A stretch of 64,000 bases of DNA, taken from Streptococcus himalayensis (GTDB lineage Bacteria; Bacillota; Bacilli; Lactobacillales; Streptococcaceae). The stretch lies in the NCBI RefSeq assembly GCF_001708305.1, contig NZ_CP016953.1, forward strand, positions 1,383,501-1,447,500, written 5' to 3'. Shown in pieces: positions 9,429 to 18,900 of this stretch (position 1 is its first letter; each line of letters begins with the position of its first letter). The position numbers and the translations under genes are program-made. The notes below the pieces were generated by a model, which was not told where the DNA came from, ran no database searches, and saw nothing but the letters and a program-made list of their open reading frames with translations.

Positions 9429-10082
9429 ATGGACCATTCGACCTGGCATGAATTAATCAAACAGCAGCTCCCTGAAGGGTATTTCGGGAAAATCAATCAA
9501 TTTTTGGATTTTGTCTATGGACAAGGAGTGGTGTATCCGCCGAGGGAACAAGTGTTTACTGCCATTCAGACCACAGCTTTAGAAGATGTAAAAGTGGTTA
9601 TCTTGGGGCAAGATCCCTATCATGGTCCTAAGCAGGCACAGGGCTTGAGCTTTTCCGTACCCAATGATTTACCTGCACCACCCTCTCTACAAAATATCTT
9701 AAAAGAACTGGCAGATGATGTGGGTGAAAAAGTCCAGCACGATTTAACACCCTGGGCGGAACAAGGTGTCTTGCTTCTGAATGCTAGTTTGACCGTTCCA
9801 GCTGGACAGGCCAATGGCCATGCGGGCCAAATCTGGGAGCCCTTTACGGATGCCATTATCAAGGTGGTCAATCAAAAGGAAAGACCTGTTGTCTTTATTC
9901 TTTGGGGGTCTTATGCACGTAAGAAAAAGTCTTTAGTGACCAATCCTCAGCATTTTGTTATTGAATCAGCTCATCCCAGTCCCTTGTCTGCTTATCGTGG
10001 CTTTTTTGGCAGCAAGCCCTTTTCACGAACCAATCAGTTTTTAGAGAGTAAGGGGCTTGCACCTATTGATTGGCTTTTATAG
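9429..10082 (+). CDS. ung: Uracil-DNA glycosylase
   Basis: The 217-residue enzyme carries the UDG family 1 motifs GQDPYHG (catalytic Asp), LLLNASLTV, and HPSPLS with the active-site His. It removes uracil from DNA in base excision repair. I place the start at ATG 9429 ([10 protein letters not shown]), where streptococcal Ung proteins usually begin. A GTG at 9414 in the same frame would add five residues and lies very close to AGGA, so it cannot be excluded. mutX follows within 10 bp, forming a DNA-damage-avoidance cluster. Confidence 0.95.
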   Translation: MDHSTWHELIKQQLPEGYFGKINQFLDFVYGQGVVYPPREQVFTAIQTTALEDVKVVILGQDPYHGPKQAQGLSFSVPNDLPAPPSLQNILKELADDVGEKVQHDLTPWAEQGVLLLNASLTVPAGQANGHAGQIWEPFTDAIIKVVNQKERPVVFILWGSYARKKKSLVTNPQHFVIESAHPSPLSAYRGFFGSKPFSRTNQFLESKGLAPIDWLL

Positions 10083-10090
10083 GAGGAAAG

Positions 10091-10555
10091 ATGGTAAAAT
10101 TAGCGACAATTTGTTATCTCGACAACGGAAAAGAATGGCTCATGTTGCACCGCAACAAAAAAGAAAATGATGTTCATGCCGGCAAATGGATTGGCGTTGG
10201 CGGCAAGCTAGAAGCAGGTGAAACTCCGCAAGAATGTGCTGTGAGAGAAATTTTTGAAGAAACAGGTCTGCGTGCGAAGCCCGTCTTAAAGGGGATTATT
10301 ACCTTTCCAGAATTTACGCCAGGTCATGACTGGTATACTTATGTCTTTAAGGCAACAGAGTTTGAGGGTGAGTTGAGGGATTGTGACGAAGGAACGCTTG
10401 AATGGGTCCCTTATGAGGAAGTGTTAGATAAGCCGACTTGGGAGGGGGATCGTACCTTTATTTCTTGGTTACTAGATGACAAACCGTTCTTTTCTGCTAA
10501 ATTTAGCTACAAGGGTGAGGAGCTGGTAGACAGTCAGGTGGATTTTTATGAATAG
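10091..10555 (+). CDS. mutX: 8-oxo-dGTP diphosphatase, Nudix family (MutX)
   Basis: The 154-residue protein contains a perfect Nudix box (GGKLEAGETPQECAVREIFEETGL, broken here as GGKLEAGETPQ then ECAVREIFEETGL, about residues 36-59). MutX-type enzymes remove oxidised dGTP to prevent A:T to C:G mutations. AGGAGGAAAG immediately precedes ATG 10091, which decides the start over the upstream TTG. It directly follows ung, and the 2H phosphoesterase and pyrC follow on the same strand, an arrangement also seen in pneumococcus. Confidence 0.92.
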   Translation: MVKLATICYLDNGKEWLMLHRNKKENDVHAGKWIGVGGKLEAGETPQECAVREIFEETGLRAKPVLKGIITFPEFTPGHDWYTYVFKATEFEGELRDCDEGTLEWVPYEEVLDKPTWEGDRTFISWLLDDKPFFSAKFSYKGEELVDSQVDFYE

Positions 10556-10564
10556 GAGATACGG

Positions 10565-11107
10565 ATGTATGCAGTAATTACCATTTTTGATGAAGAAACC
10601 AATCAAAAAATTCACGGTATCTGGGACGGTTTGGCTAAAGAGCATATTTCGACCTACGGTTTTCAAGTGCCAAATCGTAGGCCTCATATCACCTTGGCAA
10701 GTTTTGAAAAGGTGCCAGATATGCAGTATTTTTCAGAGCAGTTGGCTAAATTTTGTGCTGGACAGACAGTGGTAGAACTGCAATTATCGCTATTGGGGAC
10801 TTTCTTGGATAGTCGTGTCCTCGGATTATTTCCAGTTGTAACGGATGAGTTGTATGACTTGCACCGAAATATCCATCAACTATTATCAGAGTTTAAAAAT
10901 GAAAATTCTTTGTATCGACCTGGGAAATGGGTTCCTCATTGTACGTTGGTGAACCATGAGAAGGAAGCTGATTTGGAGCAAGCCTATACTTATTGCCGCA
11001 CTCACTTCTCATCATTTTCTGGTCAATTAACAGAGATGATTGTACTTCAATTTCATACGTCTCAGAAAATCGAAGAGATTTATCGATTTCCCCTATGTCA
11101 ACATTAG
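10565..11107 (+). CDS. 2'-5' RNA ligase-like (2H phosphoesterase) protein
   Basis: The 180-residue protein has two HxT/S signatures, RPHITLASF (about residue 39) and WVPHCTLVNH (about residue 125), the paired histidines that define the 2H phosphoesterase/LigT fold. Family members act on cyclic phosphodiesters of nucleotides or RNA; the substrate is unknown. It starts 9 bp after mutX with GGAG upstream and ends 12 bp before pyrC, so the genes are very probably co-transcribed. Confidence 0.8.
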   Translation: MYAVITIFDEETNQKIHGIWDGLAKEHISTYGFQVPNRRPHITLASFEKVPDMQYFSEQLAKFCAGQTVVELQLSLLGTFLDSRVLGLFPVVTDELYDLHRNIHQLLSEFKNENSLYRPGKWVPHCTLVNHEKEADLEQAYTYCRTHFSSFSGQLTEMIVLQFHTSQKIEEIYRFPLCQH

Positions 11108-11119
11108 AAAGGATAACAA

Positions 11120-12391
11120 ATGTTACTTATCAAAAATGGTCGGGTGATGGACCCTAAAACAGGATTTGATCAGGTGTGTGATGTCTTGGTTAAAGACAAG
11201 AAGATCGTGCAAATTGCAAAGAATATTGACGCAGAAGCAAGCCGCGTTGTGGATGCAACAGGCATGGTTGTGGCTCCTGGTTTGATTGATATTCATGTGC
11301 ATTTTAGAGAGCCAGGGCAAACACACAAGGAAGATATTCATACAGGAGCGCTGTCTGCAGCTGCTGGTGGCTTTACGCGTGTGGTCATGATGGCCAATAC
11401 CAATCCAACCATTTCTACGGTTGAAACCTTGAAAGAGGTACTAGCCTCTGCCGAGCGTGAAGATATTCATATTCATTCGGTAGCGACCATTACGGAGAAT
11501 TTTGATGGACAGCACTTGACGGACTTTGAGGTCTTATTGAAAGCAGGGGCAGCTGGCTTTTCAGATGACGGCATTCCCTTGACCAGTAGTCGTGTGGTCC
11601 GTGAGGCTCTGGAGAAGGCGAAAAAATTAGGGACCTTTATTAGTCTCCATGAAGAAGATCCAGAATTAAATGGTATTTTAGGGCTTAATGAAGAAATTGC
11701 CCGCAAGCATTTTCATATTTGTGGTGCAACAGGTGTAGCAGAATATAGCATGGTGGCGCGTGATGTCATGATTGCCTATGCCACTAAAGCACCTGTCCAC
11801 ATTCAGCATTTGTCCAAGGAAGAAAGTGTCAAGGTAGTCGAATTTGCCCAGCAATTAGGGGCGCAAGTCACGGCAGAAGTAGCACCGCAGCATTTTTCTA
11901 AAACGGAAAGCCTACTTTTGACACAAGGCAGCAATGCCAAGATGAATCCGCCTTTACGCTTGGAATCAGACCGCTTGGCAGTCATTGAGGGCTTGAAATC
12001 TGGTGTTATTTCGATTATTGCAACAGACCACGCCCCTCATCATCGGGATGAGAAAAATGTAGCTGATATTACCCAGGCTCCGTCTGGTATGACAGGTCTT
12101 GAGACCTCTCTATCGCTTGGTTTGACCCATTTGGTTCAGGCAGGTCACTTGACTTTGATGGAGTTATTGGAAAAAATGACAGTGAATCCTGCTAAGCTTT
12201 ATCAGTTTGATGCAGGATATTTGGCAGAAAATGGACCAGCAGATCTGACGATTTTTGCTCCAGATGCGGAACGAACCGTTGCGCCTGATTTTCAATCTAA
12301 GGCTAGCAATTCGCCATTTGTTGGAGAGGAGTTAGTCGGTCAAGTCTACTACACGATTTGTGATGGGAAGATTATCTACGAATGGGAATAA
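11120..12391 (+). CDS. pyrC: Dihydroorotase
   Basis: The 423-residue class I dihydroorotase has the metal-binding HxH ([10 protein letters not shown], residues 59 and 61), the region around HLSKEES and the ATDHAPHH segment with the catalytic Asp. It cyclises N-carbamoyl-aspartate to dihydroorotate in de novo pyrimidine synthesis. GAAAGGATAAC lies before the ATG. No PyrR leader or T-box is visible immediately upstream, consistent with transcription from the ung-mutX side. A strong terminator follows. Confidence 0.95.
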   Translation: MLLIKNGRVMDPKTGFDQVCDVLVKDKKIVQIAKNIDAEASRVVDATGMVVAPGLIDIHVHFREPGQTHKEDIHTGALSAAAGGFTRVVMMANTNPTISTVETLKEVLASAEREDIHIHSVATITENFDGQHLTDFEVLLKAGAAGFSDDGIPLTSSRVVREALEKAKKLGTFISLHEEDPELNGILGLNEEIARKHFHICGATGVAEYSMVARDVMIAYATKAPVHIQHLSKEESVKVVEFAQQLGAQVTAEVAPQHFSKTESLLLTQGSNAKMNPPLRLESDRLAVIEGLKSGVISIIATDHAPHHRDEKNVADITQAPSGMTGLETSLSLGLTHLVQAGHLTLMELLEKMTVNPAKLYQFDAGYLAENGPADLTIFAPDAERTVAPDFQSKASNSPFVGEELVGQVYYTICDGKIIYEWE

Positions 12392-12395
12392 ATAG

Positions 12396-12430
12396 AAAAC
12401 TCTCATGAAAATTTCGTGAGAGTTTTGTTT
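12396..12430. terminator. pyrC terminator
   Basis: AAAACTCTCATGAAA pairs with TTTCGTGAGAGTTTT (one mismatch), flanked by A and T runs so it could work in both directions. Confidence 0.85.
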
Positions 12431-12437
12431 GTTTTCA

Positions 12438-12450
12438 AAAAGCGAACATT
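12438..12450 (+). promoter_or_regulatory. PurBox-like site upstream of the 5'-nucleotidase gene
   Basis: AAAAGCGAACATT matches the Gram-positive PurBox consensus AWWWCCGAACWWT at 12 of 13 positions. It lies about 65 bp upstream of the start expected from the TAAAAT -10 at 12497-12502, close to the activating position known for PurR in Lactococcus. Confidence 0.45.
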
Positions 12451-12534
12451 TATCAGAAAAGATTAAAAAATGGTTTTGTTTACGTGATAAATATGTTAAA
12501 ATAGAAGAAATAAAAAGAAAAAAGAGGGTAAATA

Positions 12535-14604
12535 ATGAAAAAGAAATCTATCATGTTTTCGCTTGCGTCGACTGCTTTATTGGCGCCAGCTCTTCTAGCG
12601 AACCATGTGCTAGCAGATGGGACTACTGCTGACGAGATGCCCCCAGTATCGCGCACAGAAATTACAGCTAATCCAGCAACAGTAGAAACGGATAAGGATG
12701 TGGTTATTCTTCATACCAATGACGTTCATGGACGGATTGTCGAAGAAAAAAATCGAAACGGTGAAACGACGGTTATCGGAGATGCTAAGTTGGCCGCTGT
12801 TTTGGAAGAAGAGTCTGCAAAAACAGACCAACACACCTTGGTGGTAGATGCAGGAGATGCCTTCCAAGGCTTGCCAATCTCCAATAGTTCAAAAGGGGAA
12901 GAACGGGCGAAAATCCTCAATGAAATGAACTATGATGCCATGGCCGTTGGGAACCATGAGTTTGACTTTGGTTTGGGTGAAGTGAAAAAATACAAGGAAA
13001 TCTTGAATTTCCCACTGTTGAGTACCAATACTTATATCAATGGAGCACGTTTATTTGAAGCCTATACGATTGTCGACAAGGATAAGACGGTTAAAGGTGA
13101 TGAATTTGTGGTCATTGGGGTGACAACTCCAGAAACAGCGACCAAAACACATCCAAAAAATGTCGAAGGGGTAGAATTCAGAGATCCTGTTGATGAAGTG
13201 AATAAGGTGATTGCAGAGATTGAAGCCAAGGCTGCAGCAGTTGGAGCAGAATATAAAAATTATGTGATTTTGGCTCACTTAGGAGTGGATAGCACAACTC
13301 CTGTTGCTTGGCGTGGTTCTACCTTGGCAGAAGCTTTGGCGGCCAATGAAGTCCTAAAAGGCAAACGTGTTGTGGTTATTGATGGTCACTCCCATACAGT
13401 CGAATCAAAACCTTATGGCACAAATGTGACCTATAATCAAACCGGAAGCTACCTCCACAATGTTGGGAAAGTAACCTATAAGACGAAAGATTTATTGGGA
13501 AATCCAACACAAATTACCGCTAAATCTGTAACGAATACAGTTCCAAATGCAAAAATTGAAGCCTTGGTTAAACAAATCAAGGACAAATATGATGCAGAAA
13601 ATGCGAAGGTTGTTGTGGAAAATAGCCCAGTAGAGCTTAGCGGCGATCGTGAAAATGTTCGTGTTCGGGAAACAAACCTTGGAAATATCGTAGCAGATGC
13701 TCTGTATGACTATGGACAAACAGGCTTTGCCCACAAATCTCACTTGGCTGTGACAAATGGTGGAGGTTTGCGTGAAACGATTGCCAAGGATAAACCGATT
13801 ACCAAGGGAAGCATCATCGCGGTATTGCCATTTGGAAATATCATTTCTCAAATTACCGTTACGGGCCAAAACATTCAGGATATGTTTACCAAATCACTTG
13901 GTTCCATCCTTCAAGTAGACCAAGATGGCAAGCCTGTCCTTGATCAGAACGGTCAGCCCCTCCTTGAGGCAAGTGGTGGTTTCCTCCAAATTTCTGGTGC
14001 AAAAGTTTACTATGATACCAACTTGCCAGCTGAAAAGCGTGTCTTAGGCATTGAAATCAAGGATCCAGAAACAGGCAAATACGAACCGCTAGACTTGACG
14101 AAGACTTACTATCTTGCGACCAATGATTTCTTGGCTGCTGGAGGCGATGGCTATACCATGCTCGGTGGTGCGCGTGAGGAAGGTCCATCCATGGATGAGG
14201 TTTTTGCAGATTTCTTGAAAACTGCGAAATTAGAAGACTATGCAGACGTCAATCCAAATAGAAGAACCATTTCTATCAGCCAAGCTGATTACGAAAAAAT
14301 GCTTCAACAAGGAAAAGATGAAAATCCTAACGAAGACTTGCCAAATCCAGGAGGTGTTGAACTTCCATCTAGAAGAAATCGTGGACCAGTTGCGAAACCA
14401 GCTGTCTATGGTGCACAGGCTAATCAAATGACCTATGCAGCGCCAAAAGCGTCTGCTCTAGCTACAGCTACAGCAACTGCAAAATCAAGTAGCAAAAATG
14501 CACTTCCAGAGACTGGAAGCAAGGATTCAGCCCTTCTTTCCATCTTTGGAGCAAGCCTTGCCCTCCTTGGTTTAGCAGGTATGAAGAAAACAGAAGACAA
14601 GTAA
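12535..14604 (+). CDS. Cell-wall-anchored 5'-nucleotidase
   Basis: The 689-residue protein has a signal peptide (cleavage likely after ...NHVLA, about 27), a calcineurin-like metallophosphatase domain (HTNDVHG 60-66, AVGNHEFDFG, IDGHSHT), a 5'-nucleotidase C-terminal domain (NLGNIVADAL to ATNDFLAAGGDGYTML) and a sorting signal LPETG at about 657-661 followed by a hydrophobic helix and MKKTEDK. Streptococcal homologues (Nt5e of S. sanguinis, NudP of S. agalactiae) hydrolyse extracellular AMP and other nucleotides, producing adenosine. The upstream PurBox suggests purine-linked expression. Confidence 0.92.
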   Translation: MKKKSIMFSLASTALLAPALLANHVLADGTTADEMPPVSRTEITANPATVETDKDVVILHTNDVHGRIVEEKNRNGETTVIGDAKLAAVLEEESAKTDQHTLVVDAGDAFQGLPISNSSKGEERAKILNEMNYDAMAVGNHEFDFGLGEVKKYKEILNFPLLSTNTYINGARLFEAYTIVDKDKTVKGDEFVVIGVTTPETATKTHPKNVEGVEFRDPVDEVNKVIAEIEAKAAAVGAEYKNYVILAHLGVDSTTPVAWRGSTLAEALAANEVLKGKRVVVIDGHSHTVESKPYGTNVTYNQTGSYLHNVGKVTYKTKDLLGNPTQITAKSVTNTVPNAKIEALVKQIKDKYDAENAKVVVENSPVELSGDRENVRVRETNLGNIVADALYDYGQTGFAHKSHLAVTNGGGLRETIAKDKPITKGSIIAVLPFGNIISQITVTGQNIQDMFTKSLGSILQVDQDGKPVLDQNGQPLLEASGGFLQISGAKVYYDTNLPAEKRVLGIEIKDPETGKYEPLDLTKTYYLATNDFLAAGGDGYTMLGGAREEGPSMDEVFADFLKTAKLEDYADVNPNRRTISISQADYEKMLQQGKDENPNEDLPNPGGVELPSRRNRGPVAKPAVYGAQANQMTYAAPKASALATATATAKSSSKNALPETGSKDSALLSIFGASLALLGLAGMKKTEDK

Positions 14605-14612
14605 AGCTTGAT

Positions 14613-14652
14613 AAAAACTTGGACAGTCTGAAAAGGTTGCCCAGGTTTTTTA
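14613..14652 (+). terminator. Terminator of the 5'-nucleotidase gene
   Basis: AAAAACTTGG pairs with CCAGGTTTTT across about 18 bases, with a T run after the stem. Confidence 0.65.
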
Positions 14653-14760
14653 ATTTTTGTCGTTCAAGTTGGAACATTTGAAAAAGCGGGCGAAAACTGT
14701 ATTTTCAGATTCGGCCTACCTCATCAGCTGGTAGATATTGAGCTTTACTTTTTAAAACTC

Positions 14761-14951
14761 ATACTCATTTCATTTCAAAAATAGCCTTTCTATCTAGATA
14801 TATTTATTTTAGGTTTAAAATGTAGAAAACCAAATGAGTTAAACAGGATACTTTTTCAGTAAATAAGATGACTAGTCATAGAACACAGGTAGTTTACATC
14901 AAAACCATCTAAGAAAGTAGTAAGATGCTAATGTTGATTTTCATTGGGTAT
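14761..14951 (-). repeat. Dispersed repeat family A, copy 3 (inverted)
   Basis: The unit reads ATACTCATTTCATTTCAAAA on the plus strand and ends TTTTCATTGGGTAT, the reverse complement of the other family A ends. It contains AAATGAGTTAAACAGGATAC, the complement of the core in copy 1. It abuts a family B fragment. Confidence 0.7.
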
Positions 14952-15042
14952 TAGGACACAAGCTACCCTAGTTTTATCTATCACCTTCCACAATTCTTAA
15001 TTGTAGAACCTAGTCAGATGTTGATTTTTATAGCGGCAGTCG
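14952..15042 (+). repeat. Dispersed repeat family B, right-hand fragment
   Basis: Begins TTAGGACACAAGCTACCCTAG and ends GTCAGATGTTGATTTTTAT; it lacks the left half and is fused directly to family A copy 3. Confidence 0.55.
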
Positions 15043-15345
15043 TCAAGAAAAGGCAGGTTTTGAGGGTGCAAATGCTGCAAAGATTATCAAGCAGGAGGGG
15101 TTTGAACTTGGAATAGGGGGAAAATGATTCTGACAGCTGTATTTTCAACTGCTTGCTCAACTTCAAACCGAAGTCACAGCTAAAAGGTAGATTCAGTGTG
15201 ATGAGCGAGGGAGGTAAGAAGCGGATTGTGGTTGAAATCAAATAGGCTGACAGAGCGCGACATCTGACTTTTAGTGAATAAGAATTGCATTTGTTTTTCT
15301 TAGGATTTAGCTAGAGCTGCTTGAAAAGGAATATGGAAAGGTTAA
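15043..15345 (+). other. Non-coding stretch with possible decayed gene fragments
   Basis: No intact gene. Two short frames read like protein: ...GFEGANAAKIIKQEGFELG ending at a TGA near 15126, and MSEGGKKRIVVEIK ending at a TAG near 15245. They are in different frames and could be the remains of one lost gene. The family was not recognised. Confidence 0.25.
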
Positions 15346-15355
15346 GGGGGGGGGG
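15346..15355 (+). repeat. Ten-G homopolymer upstream of the adhesin gene
   Basis: An uninterrupted run of ten G in an otherwise AT-rich region, about 585 bp before the adhesin start codon. Such tracts can slip during replication. Confidence 0.9.
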
Positions 15356-15940
15356 TGATTCCACTAGATAAAATTATCATGTAGGTACAAAGAGATTGTA
15401 TTTATTTTGCAGAGCATGAAGGGGAAGAAATAAAAACGAATATGTATATATAATCATTCTTATTGAATAAAAAACCTTTGCAATATTGTTCGAAAAAACT
15501 TAAATTAGCCGGCAAAACAGATAGATAGTGATGTAGCGCAGGTATTGATGGATAAGGAATCGTAACCTATAAATGTTTGTGAATAAACTAGAAAATCTTT
15601 CGAGGAAAAATTTTTAAGAGAAATCGTATAAAAATTAGGATTTTTACGTTCATTGTGTTATAATGATTCAGGGATTCTTCTGCGTTAATAAGATTTTTTG
15701 ATTAAGCAGTGATGATCGCTTGTATATTTTATGAGTATAGAAGATAGACTTCATTTTTATTGTTAAGATAATGATTTTTGAAACGAGAACAAGGTCTTAC
15801 TTGGATAAGAAATTGAGAGGACTCCATAGCATATGATTTTTTGATAAGGGGGGAAGGCAGAATTTAACAATTTAGCAAATGTAAACGGCTGCCATACTAC
15901 CATAGGCAAGTAGATATCAGTACACAAACAGGAGGAAAAA
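15356..15940 (+). other. Long upstream region of the adhesin gene
   Basis: No gene is seen. A GTGTTATAATG -10 lies at 15659-15664 with only a weak -35 17 bp earlier, which would give a ~270-base untranslated leader. The rest is AT-rich sequence without recognised sites. Confidence 0.35.
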
Positions 15941-18900
15941 ATGGTAGGAAAAAATAATAAACTTATGCAAGCGAAGCGAGATGGTGAAAAATTCACAAAA
16001 TATTCGTTGCGCAAAATGAAGGTTAGAGGTGCGGCTTCGGTCATGATTGCGGCCTTCTTTCTGCTAGGAGGGGGAGCAAGTGTTGTATATGCTGAGGAAG
16101 CTGTCACAGACACTGCTGCATCCTCACAAGTGGTCAGCAACTCAAATCCAGCAAGTAGTGAGCAAGAGGGTGCGTCAGAAACCGAAACAACTCCGGCAGA
16201 AACACCAGCGCCAGCTAGCTTAGAAACGCCAGCTCCAGAAGCACCAGCGCCAGCTAAGTCAGAGACGCCTGCGTCAGAGGAAGCAGCGAAAACGCCAGCA
16301 CCAGAGGCAGAAACGCCAGCTAAGTCAGAGACACCAGCACCAGAGGCAGAAACGCCAGCTAAGTCAGAAGCGTCAGAGGAAACAACACCAGCAGAAAGCA
16401 AGCCAGCAGATTCTGCTAAAAAGGCCTCAGACAAGGAAAAATCAGGGACTGTAGAAGTTAAAGAACAACCAATCCATGCAGCTACCTTTAGATCAGCTTT
16501 TCGATCTGTTGGAAGTGATCGCAGTACAGCGGATAATAGAGAAGCTGCTCAACCTATACTTGGACCTGCCGACTATGTAGATACTGCTCGCCTAGAAGTA
16601 ACTAAGAAAAACCTAGTTAGTTACTTTATTGTAGGTGGTAATGCACACGGTAATGATGTGGAGCCTGTTACCTTAACAGAGGATACAAGCGGACAAGTAG
16701 GTAGCCTTGGTCTCTTTAGTAAAATCAATATGAATGAAGACTTCACCCTTATCGGGAAGTTGAATTTGGGAGATAAGTATGAAGGATACAGACCAAATGG
16801 TCGTAGCGGTGGTGATGGAGTTTCTTTCGTATTTACAACTAAAAATCCAGGTGATGTCGGTCTAGCTGGAGCAAGTATCGGGATAGGTGGAATTCCAAAT
16901 TCATTTGGATTCAAACTGGATACGTGGCATAATACTGGAGCTCCTAAACCTGCAGATAAGGCTCAAGCGGATCCAAAATTCTCAGGTTATGAAAACGGAG
17001 CATTTGGAGCATTTTATAATACAAATGCTGCAGGAGTAGCCATAACAAATCGTGATGATGCTAAGAGTCTTATTAGCCAGCCTACGGGTGAATTAACAGA
17101 TTTAAGGGTTGATTACAATGGTGCAAGTAAAGTCATGACGGTCACCTACGGTGGCCAAGTCTTTTCAAAAAATATTCAAGCTTATTTAAATGCTTCAAGA
17201 ACTACAACGAAACAACAACCAGGACAAGAGACGCTAGCTTTTGCCATCTTTGCTTCGACAGGTGCAGGGACAAACTTACAACAGTTTGACTTGACTAGCT
17301 TTAATTACTCAGCAGGTGGAAGCTACATCAAGGTCTTGTACAAAGATGAAAAATCAGGCGAAATTATTCAAGAGAAGATTTTTGAAGGTACAACTCGTGA
17401 TACATTGAATCTTAGTGATAAATTGGCAGTAGCTAATTATGTTAAAAAGGGAAGCAATGAGGAAACTGCAGTAGGATACCGCTCGCCAAATACCATTGCT
17501 TATCAATCAGGTATTCAGACGATTACATACACTTATGCAAAAGCAGATAAAAGAAAGTTACAAAAACTTGTTGATGGAGATGATACATTAAAAGCATCAA
17601 GTGATTACACCACTGCAAGCAAGGAAACGCAAGATGTTTATAACGCTGCAATAGCTAAGGGTAGGGAAGTATTAGCAGATACTGCAGCTGAACAACCAGC
17701 TATTGATGCCAGCATCCAAAAAATCAATGATGCAATTTCAGCTTTGAAAGCGTCAGCCAAGGAAGCCGCCGATGCCGCCGCAGCAGAAGCAGCAGCAACC
17801 GCAGCTGTAGAAGCAGCCGAAGCCGCATCAAACGCTGGAAAAGCTAAGAAGACAGATGTCGAATCCGACAATATTGTGAATCCATCTGAGAAAGAAGCTG
17901 TTGATGCGTTGAACACAACAACCAACGAGAAGAAAACAGCAGCCTCAAGCTTGGTTGACGCCTTGAAAGATGGACCAGTGAAAACCGCGTTGAAAGAACG
18001 CTTGAATAATGTTGTTCCATCAGAGGTAACCGTCAATGACGCGAATAACGACGGCAAAGATGATGCCCAAGCAGAAGCCGAAGCAGCAGCAACCGCAGCT
18101 GTAGAAGCAGCCGAAGCCGCATCAAACGCTGGAAAAGCTAAGAAGACAGATGTCGAATCCGACAATATTGTGAATCCATCTGAGAAAGAAGCTGTTGATG
18201 CGTTGAACACAACAACCAACGAGAAGAAAACAGCAGCCTCAAGCTTGGTTGACGCCTTGAAAGATGGACCAGTGAAAACCGCGTTGAAAGAACGCTTGAA
18301 TAATGTTGTTCCATCAGAGGTAACCGTCAATGACGCGAATAACGACGGCAAAGATGATGCCCAAGCAGAAGCCGAAGCAGCAGCAACCGCAGCTGTAGAA
18401 GCAGCCGAAGCCGCATCAAACGCTGGAAAAGCTAAGAAGACAGATGTCGAATCCGACAATATTGTGAATCCATCTGAGAAAGAAGCTGTTGATGCGTTGA
18501 ACACAACAACCAACGAGAAGAAAACAGCAGCCTCAAGCTTGGTTGACGCCTTGAAAGATGGACCAGTGAAAACCGCGTTGAAAGAACGCTTGAATAATGT
18601 TGTTCCATCAGAGGTAACCGTCAATGACGCGAATAACGACGGCAAAGATGATGCCCAAGCAGAAGCCGAAGCAGCAGCAACCGCAGCTGTAGAAGCAGCC
18701 GAAGCCGCATCAAACGCTGGAAAAGCTAAGAAGACAGATGTCGAATCCGACAATATTGTGAATCCATCTGAGAAAGAAGCTGTTGATGCGTTGAACACAA
18801 CAACCAACGAGAAGAAAACAGCAGCCTCAAGCTTGGTTGACGCCTTGAAAGATGGACCAGTGAAAACCGCGTTGAAAGAACGCTTGAATAATGTTGTTCC

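Noticed and set aside
15763..16434. 223-codon minus-strand ORF over the adhesin start
   Set aside because: Composition mirrors the Pro/Ala/Glu-rich sense sequence; no signals, and it overlaps a well-supported gene.
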